The notes beneath the pieces were generated by a model. The model saw nothing but the letters and a program-made list of their open reading frames with translations, searched no databases and was not told where the DNA came from. This document shows positions 1-5,154 of a DNA stretch of 5,154 bases, piece after piece. The DNA is from UBA7985 sp049612785. GTDB lineage: Bacteria > Pseudomonadota > Alphaproteobacteria > UBA7985. The DNA lies in contig JBMZBW010000159.1 of NCBI GenBank assembly GCA_049612785.1, positions 1 through 5,154 of the forward strand, in the 5' to 3' direction. Position 1 is the stretch's first letter; each line of letters starts with the position of its first letter. A program made the translations under genes and the position numbers.

Positions 1-578
1 CGCCGACCCACATCAACCCGATTCACGCGCCTCACAGACAGTGTCTTGGTATCCCAATTTTCGACGTGGACAGCCGCATTATCGATCCGGTAACCGAGTA
101 CGAGCTAGGGCCAAACCAAACGGGCGAAATCGTGACCAAAGCGCCCCAGCTTTTTCAAGGCTACTGGCAGCGCCCCAAAGAGACGGAAGCCGCGTTTTGC
201 GAGCTTGACGGCAAGCGGTTCTTCCGGACTGGCGATATCGGCTATTACGACGAACAGGGGTATTTCTATTTCAGCGACCGCCTTAAACGCATGATAAATG
301 TGTCCGGCCTGAAAGTCTGGCCAGCCGAGGTAGAGGCAATCCTGCACAGCCATCCCGACATTTCCGAAGCCTGTATCGTCGGCGACGCTCATCCACGCAC
401 CGGTGAAGCCGTTCGCGCCGTCATTGTTCCGACAAAAAGCGATGCGGTGCCTGACCGGGATGAGCTGGTATTGTGGTGCCGTAATAACATGGCTTCCTAC
501 AAAGTTCCGCGACTGATCGAGTTTCGCAAGGAATTACCCCGCAGCGCAAACGGTAAGGTGATGTGGAAAGATCTATAA
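1..578 (+). CDS. Acyl-CoA synthetase (AMP-binding family), C-terminal part, 5' end cut off by the window
   Basis: ATP-dependent carboxylate:CoA ligase of the cytosolic adenylate-forming superfamily; it makes an acyl-adenylate and then the acyl-CoA thioester. The reading frame is open from base 3, so 191 residues are visible, and roughly two thirds of a typical 540-residue ligase lies outside the window. Seen: the adenylation-core end QCLGIPIFDVD, the GEI(V) strand, the RTGD motif (225-236), the hinge Asp (276-278) in DRLKRMIN, the SGLKVWPAEVE segment, and the C-terminal catalytic lysine in NGKVMW (555-557). All expected C-terminal residues are present, so the gene looks intact. The QCLGIPIFDVD and GKVMW wording resembles bacterial medium/long-chain ligases and the methylmercaptopropionate-CoA ligase DmdB. 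The substrate pocket is not visible, so substrate is unknown. An internal GTG at base 66 is not the start, because homologous sequence continues upstream. acuI starts 44 bases downstream. Confidence 0.93.
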   Translation, partial: PTHINPIHAPHRQCLGIPIFDVDSRIIDPVTEYELGPNQTGEIVTKAPQLFQGYWQRPKETEAAFCELDGKRFFRTGDIGYYDEQGYFYFSDRLKRMINVSGLKVWPAEVEAILHSHPDISEACIVGDAHPRTGEAVRAVIVPTKSDAVPDRDELVLWCRNNMASYKVPRLIEFRKELPRSANGKVMWKDL

Positions 579-622
579 TAGCAGTGCCGACCAGAACAAT
601 ACCAAAAACGGATGAAAATACG

Positions 623-1609
623 ATGAAAGCTGTACTGATCAACAATGATGACACCGGTTACCGCGCCGGACTCTTGGAGGTGGATGAAACCCATCTACCT
701 GATGGCGATGTCACGGTTGCCGTCGAATATTCGACCATGAATTACAAGGACAGCCTGGCAATCACTGGGGCTTCGCCTGTCGTTCGCCAATTCCCGATGG
801 TACCAGGGATAGATCTTGCTGGTACTGTCACACAAAGCGAAAGCGCCACCTTCAAACCCGGAGATAAGGTTTTGCTGAACGGTTGGGGAGTGGGCGAGAC
901 CCATTGGGGCGGACTTGCTGAAAAGGCACGTCTGAAAAGTGACTGGCTGATCCACCTACCAGAAGCATTCACTGCTAAACAGGCGATGGGAATAGGAACG
1001 GCTGGCTACACGGCCATGCTTTGCGTCATGGCGCTGCAAGATAATGGCGTAACATCTGATCAGGGCGAGATAATTGTGACCGGTGCCAGTGGCGGCGTAG
1101 GGTCCATGGCCATCGCGATTCTGGCAAAGTTGGGCTACACCGTTGTCGCCTCAACTGGTCGTCCCTCCGAAGTGGATTACCTCAAAAGCCTTGGTGCTAC
1201 AGGCATTATTGACCGTGCCGAACTGTCTGACGAAGGCCGTCCACTTGGCAAAGAACGTTGGGCTGGTGGCATAGACGCACTGGGAAGCCACACATTGGCC
1301 AATATCTGCGCCTCGGTGAAATATGGCGGCACCGTTGCGGCCTGTGGATTGGCACAAGGCTTCGATCTACCTGCCACGGTGATGCCGTTTATCCTTCGTG
1401 GCGTGACGCTGGTTGGTGTGGACAGCGTTTATCGTCCAAAAAAGGATCGTATTGAGGCCTGGAATCGCCTGGCTACGGATTTTGACCTGCATCACATCGA
1501 AGCGATGGTGACAGAATATCCTCTGACAGATGCGATCCAGATTGCAGCAGATCAGATGCAAGGCAAGACCCGTGGCCGTGTAGTCATCAACGTCAACGCC
1601 CTGGCATGA
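623..1609 (+). CDS. acuI: Acryloyl-CoA reductase (NADPH), AcuI/YhdH-type MDR oxidoreductase
   Basis: Zinc-free medium-chain dehydrogenase/reductase that reduces acryloyl-CoA to propionyl-CoA with NADPH, detoxifying the acrylate made from DMSP or 3-hydroxypropionate. Length is 328 aa, as usual for AcuI. Seen: N-terminal MKAVLI; the catalytic-domain block MNYKDSLAITG (residues 39-49); VPGIDLAGTV (60-69); TAGYTAMLCVMAL (126-138); the Rossmann dinucleotide motif GASGGVG (154-160) followed by STGR (177-180), a loop ending in Arg that suits NADPH; GSHTLAN (221-227); and GKTRGRVV near the C-terminus (314-321). No structural or catalytic zinc cysteines are seen, as expected. An in-frame ATG at 563 would overlap the ligase gene and add 20 unrelated residues; the 623 start matches the family N-terminus, although its Shine-Dalgarno (GGA around 610) is weak. 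The residue before GSHTLAN is Leu in an ALGS segment where I recall VVGS in many homologues. The family call is firm; acryloyl-CoA specificity is inferred from family. Confidence 0.93.
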   Translation: MKAVLINNDDTGYRAGLLEVDETHLPDGDVTVAVEYSTMNYKDSLAITGASPVVRQFPMVPGIDLAGTVTQSESATFKPGDKVLLNGWGVGETHWGGLAEKARLKSDWLIHLPEAFTAKQAMGIGTAGYTAMLCVMALQDNGVTSDQGEIIVTGASGGVGSMAIAILAKLGYTVVASTGRPSEVDYLKSLGATGIIDRAELSDEGRPLGKERWAGGIDALGSHTLANICASVKYGGTVAACGLAQGFDLPATVMPFILRGVTLVGVDSVYRPKKDRIEAWNRLATDFDLHHIEAMVTEYPLTDAIQIAADQMQGKTRGRVVINVNALA

Positions 1610-1628
1610 CCTCACGAAAGAACACAAA

Positions 1629-2198
1629 ATGAACAACAATCCCATCAGCCGATTTCCCATCCCCGACATCACCGAGCTTCCGGGAGATGTCAAAAATGCC
1701 ATGCTGGCGGTTCAGGAGAAGGCAGGTTTCATCCCCAACGTTTTTTGGACACTTGCACATAGGCCTGACGAGTTTCGAGCCTTCATGGCCTACCATGACG
1801 CTCTTATGGAGCGAGATGGTGGTCTTTCTCAGGCCGACAAGGAGATGATCATAGTCGCCACCTCGAATGATAACGGTTGCCAGTATTGCGTGGTTGCGCA
1901 TGGCGCTATTTTGCGAGTCCGGGCCAAGAACCCGCTGATCGCCGATCAGGTCGCCGTCAATTATCGCAAGGCGGACATCACCCCACGTCAGAAAGCCATG
2001 ATCGATTTCGCGATGAAAGTATCCAAAGAGGCGCAGGCCATTTCGGATGCTGACTTTGATGTTCTGCGCTCTCATGGCTTTGACGATGAGGATATCTGGG
2101 ACATTGCAGGCATCACTGCATTTTTTGGGCTTTCCAATCGAATGGCGAATTTTACCTCGATGCGACCGAATGACGAGTTTTTTGCACTGGCACGTTAG
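1629..2198 (+). CDS. AhpD-like peroxidase-related protein (carboxymuconolactone decarboxylase fold)
   Basis: Small all-helical protein of the CMD/AhpD superfamily, uncharacterised peroxidase-related branch, 189 aa, cytosolic (no signal peptide or membrane segment). Seen: GFIPNVFWTLAHRP (residues 33-46), the family's N-terminal block, then the redox site with Glu72, Cys84-Gln-Tyr-Cys87 and His91. In Mycobacterium tuberculosis AhpD the catalytic set is Glu118, Cys130, Cys133 and His137; the spacings here (12, 3, 4) are the same, while the AhpD His132 position is Tyr86. The C-terminal half has the usual ITPRQKAMIDFA (117-128) and DIAGITAFFGLSNRMANF (158-175) blocks. A peroxidase or thiol-disulfide role is therefore plausible, but no substrate is known for this branch. 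It lies 19 bases after acuI and 14 bases before the CoA-transferase, which ties it to this pathway. The start is chosen because the conserved N-terminal region begins soon after it; the ribosome site (GAAAG near 1616) is weak. Confidence 0.92.
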   Translation: MNNNPISRFPIPDITELPGDVKNAMLAVQEKAGFIPNVFWTLAHRPDEFRAFMAYHDALMERDGGLSQADKEMIIVATSNDNGCQYCVVAHGAILRVRAKNPLIADQVAVNYRKADITPRQKAMIDFAMKVSKEAQAISDADFDVLRSHGFDDEDIWDIAGITAFFGLSNRMANFTSMRPNDEFFALAR

Positions 2199-2212
2199 AA
2201 AGCACTGAAACA

Positions 2213-3442
2213 ATGGCGGAAAAACAATCTGACAGTACCCCAGTCATCAAAGCGAAGGCTGCATTAGGTGACCTTCGCGTTCTGGATCTGAGCCGAGTTC
2301 TGGCAGGTCCGTCCTGTACCCAACTTTTGGGAGACCTTGGTGCTGATGTAATCAAAGTCGAACGCAAGGGGCATGGTGACGATACCCGCAAATGGGGCCC
2401 GCCCTATGTTGAACCCACCGAGGGTCCTGCGACGGAAAGCGCCTACTACCTTGCTGCAAATCGTAACAAGCGTTCGGTTGCGCTCAACTTTGACGATGCC
2501 CAGGACCAGCAACACCTGCTGTCGCTTATGGAAATCGCAGATGTCGTCATCGAAAACTTCAAACCCGGCGGTCTAAAAAAATACGGGCTAGATTATTCCC
2601 AGTTGTCGGCCCGGTTTCCAGGATTGGTCTGGTGCTCAATTTCCGGTTTTGGACATACAGGCCCGAATGCACACCGCCCGGGCTACGACCTGCTTGCGCA
2701 GGGCTATGGCGGGTTGATGAGCATAACCGGGCAGGCCGACGGTGAGCCAATGAAAGTTGGTGTCGGCATAACGGACCTGTGCACTGGTCTTCATGCAGCA
2801 GTCGCAATACTGGCGGCTTTGCGCCATCGGGATGCAACAGGGTTTGGGCAGCATATAGATCTGGCACTTGTGGACGTGCAAATGGCAATGCTGGCCAATC
2901 AAGGGACAAACTACCTGGTGTCGGGAACCTCTCCGTCACGCGCTGGTAATCAGCATCCAAATATTGTGCCCTACCAGGTTTTCAAAGTGAAAGATGGCCA
3001 CGTTATCGTGGCAGTGGGCAATGACGGTCAATACCAGAGGTTCTGCGATTTGATCGGCAGACCTGAGTTGGCAAAGGACCCAAGGTTTGCCACCAACGCG
3101 CTGCGGATTCAGAATCGTGAGGAGAACGTGGCCGCCATCGCGGATCGCTTACGTTGCATCGAGCGCAAAGAATTGATGGATGGAATGGAACGCGAAGGCA
3201 TCCCCGGCGGCCCCATCAACTCTGTTGGTGAAGTCCTTGAAAGCGATCAGGCCCAGGCGCGTGAAATGACTATTGAAATGGCTCAAGATGCGGCCCGTGC
3301 CGGTACAGTGCGCCTGCTCGGAAATCCCATAAAGCTCTCGAAAACACCGGTGTCCTACAGATTAGCTCCGCCCCTGTGCGGCGCAGATACCGAAGCGGTG
3401 TTGAAAGAATTACCCCAAAGAAAAAATGTGGAACGGATATGA
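2213..3442 (+). CDS. Class III (CaiB/BaiF) CoA-transferase, probable succinyl-CoA:3-sulfinopropionate CoA-transferase
   Basis: Moves CoA between carboxylic acids through an aspartyl-CoA mixed anhydride; family III members form interlocked dimers in the cytosol. Length 409 aa, single domain. Seen: LRVLDLSRVLAGPSCTQLLG (residues 21-40), GADVIKVE (43-50), GDDTRKWGPPY (55-65), the NRNKRSVALN block (83-92), IENFKPGGL (113-121), RPGYDLLAQGYGGLMSITG (155-173), the catalytic Asp188 in GVGITDLCTGLHA, HPNIVPYQVF (248-257) and GIPGGPIN (329-336). The overall wording is close to the SUGCT (succinyl-CoA:glutarate) type. A class III transferase of Variovorax paradoxus TBEA6 (Act) activates 3-sulfinopropionate with succinyl-CoA. 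The downstream, translationally coupled desulfinase-like gene makes that the favoured substrate here, but this rests on context; glutarate, itaconate or another dicarboxylate is possible. Start at 2213 gives a 20-residue leader before the conserved domain, usual for the family. It is not the two-domain DddD DMSP lyase. Confidence 0.9.
   Translation: MAEKQSDSTPVIKAKAALGDLRVLDLSRVLAGPSCTQLLGDLGADVIKVERKGHGDDTRKWGPPYVEPTEGPATESAYYLAANRNKRSVALNFDDAQDQQHLLSLMEIADVVIENFKPGGLKKYGLDYSQLSARFPGLVWCSISGFGHTGPNAHRPGYDLLAQGYGGLMSITGQADGEPMKVGVGITDLCTGLHAAVAILAALRHRDATGFGQHIDLALVDVQMAMLANQGTNYLVSGTSPSRAGNQHPNIVPYQVFKVKDGHVIVAVGNDGQYQRFCDLIGRPELAKDPRFATNALRIQNREENVAAIADRLRCIERKELMDGMEREGIPGGPINSVGEVLESDQAQAREMTIEMAQDAARAGTVRLLGNPIKLSKTPVSYRLAPPLCGADTEAVLKELPQRKNVERI
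3439..3442 (+). promoter_or_regulatory. ATGA stop/start overlap coupling CoA-transferase and desulfinase genes
   Basis: The desulfinase ATG (3439-3441) overlaps the transferase TGA (3440-3442) by the ATGA pattern typical of translational coupling. A second ATG follows at once (3442-3444), so initiation could occur at either codon. A short GGA-rich stretch (GTGGAACGG, 3428-3436) just upstream is a weak ribosome site inside the transferase gene. Coupling would favour matched amounts of the two enzymes, in line with consecutive steps of one pathway; that consequence is inference. Confidence 0.75.
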
Positions 3443-4668
3443 TGAACTCGCAAGCGGTATTTACAACAAGAAGCGTCCCCAACAATCCCTGGCTTGAGCG
3501 CATTCGCGATCTTACGCCGGAGTTCGCCAAACGTGCCGCGCGGTGGGATCAGACACGCGAGTATTGCTGGGACAATGTCAAAGATCTCGCTGGTGCCGGT
3601 TTGATGGGGATGTCCATTCCGGAAAAGTTCGGCGGCGGGGGTGCCTCGTTCTTGCAGGTGGCGCAGGTTGTCGAAGAAGCGGCGCGAAGCTGCACACTGA
3701 CTGCCCGTATCCTGGTTGAAGCCAATATGGGTGGCATCAGCGCGGTCATGGCCTATGGCAGCGATGCGCAGCGTGAATTTGCAGCCTCCATTGTGCTGGC
3801 AGGTGACAAGCCGGCAATCTGCATCACCGAGCCGGATGCGGGAAGCGCAGCAACGGAGATGACGACGCGGGCCGACAAGAAAGGCGATCACTGGGTGCTG
3901 AACGGCTGCAAACACTGGATCACCGGGGGCGGTGTCTCAAAGTTGCATCTGATTTTTGCGCGTGCCTTTGACGAGGCGGGAACCGAGCTGGGCATAGGTG
4001 GTTTTCTGGTCCATGTGGACAGGGAAAAAGGAGTTTATCCTTCGGGGTTCGAGGTGACGCGCCGTGAACGGACCATGGGCCTGTGCGGCATGCCCGAGGC
4101 CGAATTGAGATTTACCGATCTGGAAGTTGCCGATGACATGCTGGTGCAAACGCCATCCGGCATGAAACGTGGCTTTGCCGAGCTGATGACCGCCTATAAC
4201 AGCCAGCGTGTCGGGGCCGGCACCATCGCTATGGGGGTTGCCGCCGGGGCTCTGGACCATGCCAAGCGGTATCTGCGCGAGCGCGAGCAGTTCGGGCGGC
4301 CACTGGCCGAGTTCCAGGGCCTGCAATGGATGATCGCGGATATGGATGCGATGGTGCATGCCTCCCGTCTGATGCTGTTTGAGGCGGCGCAATCGGCGGA
4401 TTGGGACGGCAACCGTTTTCCCGACATGGTGATGGCGGCGCGAGCTAAAGCCTTTGCCTCGGAATGTTCGATCAAGGTTGTGAATGACGCGCTGCAGATG
4501 TTTGGCGCGCGTGGCTATGGCGATCTTGAACCGCTGGAGCGCATGTACCGTGACGTTCGAATGTTCACCATCGGTGGCGGCACTGCACAGATACTGAAAA
4601 CACAGGTTGCCGGCTCTGTTCTTGGCATCAAAACGCCGCAGACCCGCACCGGGTACTTGCAGAAGTAA
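3439..4668 (+). CDS. acd: 3-sulfinopropanoyl-CoA desulfinase (acyl-CoA dehydrogenase fold)
   Basis: Predicted to cleave 3-sulfinopropanoyl-CoA to propionyl-CoA and sulfite; cytosolic flavoprotein, 409 aa. Fold evidence: N-terminal helical domain, FAD/substrate block ICITEPDAGSAATEMTTRAD (128-145 core), HWVLNGCKHWITGG (151-164), REQFGRPLAEFQGLQ (282-296) and the C-terminal GARGYGDLEPLERMYRD (356-372). The dehydrogenase base is missing at both known sites: the YEGT segment reads IGGGT (378-382), and the helix-G position used by isovaleryl-CoA dehydrogenase (LERL) is Gln256 in YNSQRVGAG. From memory, Advenella mimigardefordensis Acd has Gln246 and Arg84 as diagnostic residues in near-identical contexts (YNAQRVGAG, GRITVDSN); here these are Gln256 and Arg90. 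VSKLHLIFAR (166-175) and MFTIGGGTAQIL (375-386) also match my memory of Acd. Start: ATG 3439 overlaps the preceding stop; ATG 3442 is equally possible. Upstream in-frame sequence to 3376 is rejected because it lies in the transferase gene. Family is certain; desulfinase function is strongly suggested. Confidence 0.9.
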   Translation: MMNSQAVFTTRSVPNNPWLERIRDLTPEFAKRAARWDQTREYCWDNVKDLAGAGLMGMSIPEKFGGGGASFLQVAQVVEEAARSCTLTARILVEANMGGISAVMAYGSDAQREFAASIVLAGDKPAICITEPDAGSAATEMTTRADKKGDHWVLNGCKHWITGGGVSKLHLIFARAFDEAGTELGIGGFLVHVDREKGVYPSGFEVTRRERTMGLCGMPEAELRFTDLEVADDMLVQTPSGMKRGFAELMTAYNSQRVGAGTIAMGVAAGALDHAKRYLREREQFGRPLAEFQGLQWMIADMDAMVHASRLMLFEAAQSADWDGNRFPDMVMAARAKAFASECSIKVVNDALQMFGARGYGDLEPLERMYRDVRMFTIGGGTAQILKTQVAGSVLGIKTPQTRTGYLQK

Positions 4669-4675
4669 CTGTACG

Positions 4676-4684
4676 AAAGGGAAG
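4676..4684 (+). promoter_or_regulatory. Shine-Dalgarno site of the TPR gene
   Basis: AAAGGGAAG lies 7 bases before ATG 4692 and is the most recognisable purine-rich ribosome site in the window. It supports the start at 4692 over the in-frame ATG at 4698. The other genes have only weak sites (GAAAG or GGA), so this gene may be initiated independently of upstream translation. Confidence 0.6.
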
Positions 4685-4691
4685 CAATAGA

Positions 4692-5154
4692 ATGACGATG
4701 AAGTGCTACACTGACCCCGACGGGCTGCAATTTACTGCAAGCTCCGCGGCAAGTGCCGAGAGATTTGCTGATTTCACCTCGTCCTATATGGGGTTTCGCC
4801 GTGAAACCGGGGCGATCCTGAAAGAAATCTCCGAAGCCGACCCCGATATGCCCATGGCTCGCTGTGCTAAAGGCTATTTGGCAAAGCTCTTCGGCAGTTC
4901 CAACCATTCGGCGCGGGCAGATAGGATTTCGACCGATTTGAACAAGCACATCAAGTCAGTCAACGCCAACGAACGAGAACAGCAGCACGCCGCGGCTCTA
5001 GCCGCGTGGTGCGCCGGTGATCTGGAAAAAACAACCCGAATCTGGGAAAATATTCTGCTGGAATACCCCCAGGACGGCTTGGCCCTGCGTCTGGCGCATT
5101 TCACCCAATTCTATTCCGGTGACGGGCGCAGGATGCGCGACTCCATGGCGCGTA
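4692..5154 (+). CDS. TPR-repeat protein, TTC38/StaR-like, N-terminal part (3' end beyond the window)
   Basis: The frame is open from ATG 4692 to the window end, giving 154 residues of a protein that runs on. No signal peptide or membrane helix is seen. The visible part is helical, with TPR-like pairs: SSAASAERFADFTSSYMGF (17-35), then AILKEISEADPDMPMARCAKG (41-61 region), and a clearer repeat around 94-136 containing EREQQHAAALAAWCAGDLEKTTRIWE and LLEYPQDGLALRLAH. The pattern of one short N-terminal helix pair, a DPDMPMA segment and then an E-x-x-H-x-x-A-L-x-x-W-x-x-GD repeat is that of the TTC38/StaR-like tetratricopeptide family, whose members are usually over 400 aa and have no settled biochemical role. 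It follows the desulfinase by 23 bases with no terminator, so it is probably co-transcribed. TPR proteins usually bind other proteins; no partner is shown by the sequence. Confidence 0.82.
   Translation, partial: MTMKCYTDPDGLQFTASSAASAERFADFTSSYMGFRRETGAILKEISEADPDMPMARCAKGYLAKLFGSSNHSARADRISTDLNKHIKSVNANEREQQHAAALAAWCAGDLEKTTRIWENILLEYPQDGLALRLAHFTQFYSGDGRRMRDSMAR

Noticed and set aside
563..622. In-frame upstream ATG that would extend AcuI by 20 residues and overlap the ligase gene
   Set aside because: The extra residues do not resemble the family, whose proteins start at MKAVLI; the 623 start gives the usual length.
579..622. Possible internal promoter between the ligase gene and acuI
   Set aside because: The 44-base gap has no convincing -35/-10 pair and is too short for a regulated promoter with an operator; nothing else is seen there.
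1593..2213. Long open frame on the minus strand opposite the AhpD-like gene
   Set aside because: It lies opposite a gene with clear family motifs, shows no recognisable domain, and is explained by codon bias of the + strand gene.
3376..3438. In-frame upstream ATG that would extend the desulfinase by 21 residues into the transferase gene
   Set aside because: The extension is basic, unlike the family, and would create a long overlap; the ATGA start at 3439 is the common coupled arrangement.
2213..3442. DddD-type DMSP CoA-transferase/lyase
   Set aside because: DddD has two CaiB-like domains and is about twice as long; this protein has one domain of 409 residues.
3355..3915. Long open frame on the minus strand opposite the start of the desulfinase gene
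   Set aside because: No recognisable domain, and it spans the junction of two well-supported + strand genes.
3439..4668. Glutaryl-CoA dehydrogenase, isovaleryl-CoA dehydrogenase or DmdC
   Set aside because: Glutaryl- and isovaleryl-CoA dehydrogenases need a catalytic Glu at one of two sites, and both are changed (Gly380, Gln256). DmdC is much longer, near 590 residues with a C-terminal extension.
4991..5006. Perfect inverted repeat (CGCGGCT / AGCCGCG with a 2-base centre) that could be read as a terminator stem
   Set aside because: It lies inside the TPR coding frame in an alanine-rich stretch, and no T-run follows; GC-rich alanine codons explain it.

Overview
The window is a tightly packed stretch of a bacterial operon with six genes, all on the + strand, and the genes at both ends are cut by the window edges. 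Gaps are 44, 19, 14, -4 and 23 bases. No terminator or convincing promoter lies between the genes, so one polycistronic message is the simplest reading. The gene set (acuI, class III CoA-transferase, acyl-CoA dehydrogenase-fold enzyme, DmdB-like ligase), a moderate GC content and weak Shine-Dalgarno sequences suggest a marine-type alphaproteobacterium, perhaps roseobacter-like. That placement is inference and of moderate confidence at best.

Layout: (1) <1-578, C-terminal 191 residues of an acyl-CoA synthetase (AMP-binding family) of the type that includes DmdB and medium/long-chain ligases. (2) 623-1609, AcuI, acryloyl-CoA reductase (NADPH), 328 aa. (3) 1629-2198, an AhpD-like/carboxymuconolactone-decarboxylase-fold peroxidase-related protein with its CxxC site, 189 aa. 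(4) 2213-3442, a class III (CaiB/BaiF) CoA-transferase, 409 aa, with catalytic Asp188. (5) 3439-4668, an acyl-CoA dehydrogenase-fold protein, 409 aa, that lacks the dehydrogenase catalytic glutamate at both known positions. It carries Gln256 and Arg90 where 3-sulfinopropanoyl-CoA desulfinase (Acd) has its diagnostic Gln and Arg. (6) 4692->5154, N-terminal part of a TPR-rich protein of the TTC38/StaR-like type.

The most interesting reading is that genes 4 and 5, joined by an ATGA stop/start overlap, form a 3-sulfinopropionate module. The CoA-transferase would load 3-sulfinopropionate with CoA, and the desulfinase would release sulfite to give propionyl-CoA. AcuI also makes propionyl-CoA, from acryloyl-CoA, the toxic intermediate of acrylate and DMSP breakdown. 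A CoA ligase lies just upstream. The operon may therefore channel several three-carbon, sulfur-linked acids (acrylate, methylmercaptopropionate, mercaptopropionate/sulfinopropionate) into propionyl-CoA. The substrate of the ligase and the roles of the AhpD-like and TPR proteins are not shown by the sequence.
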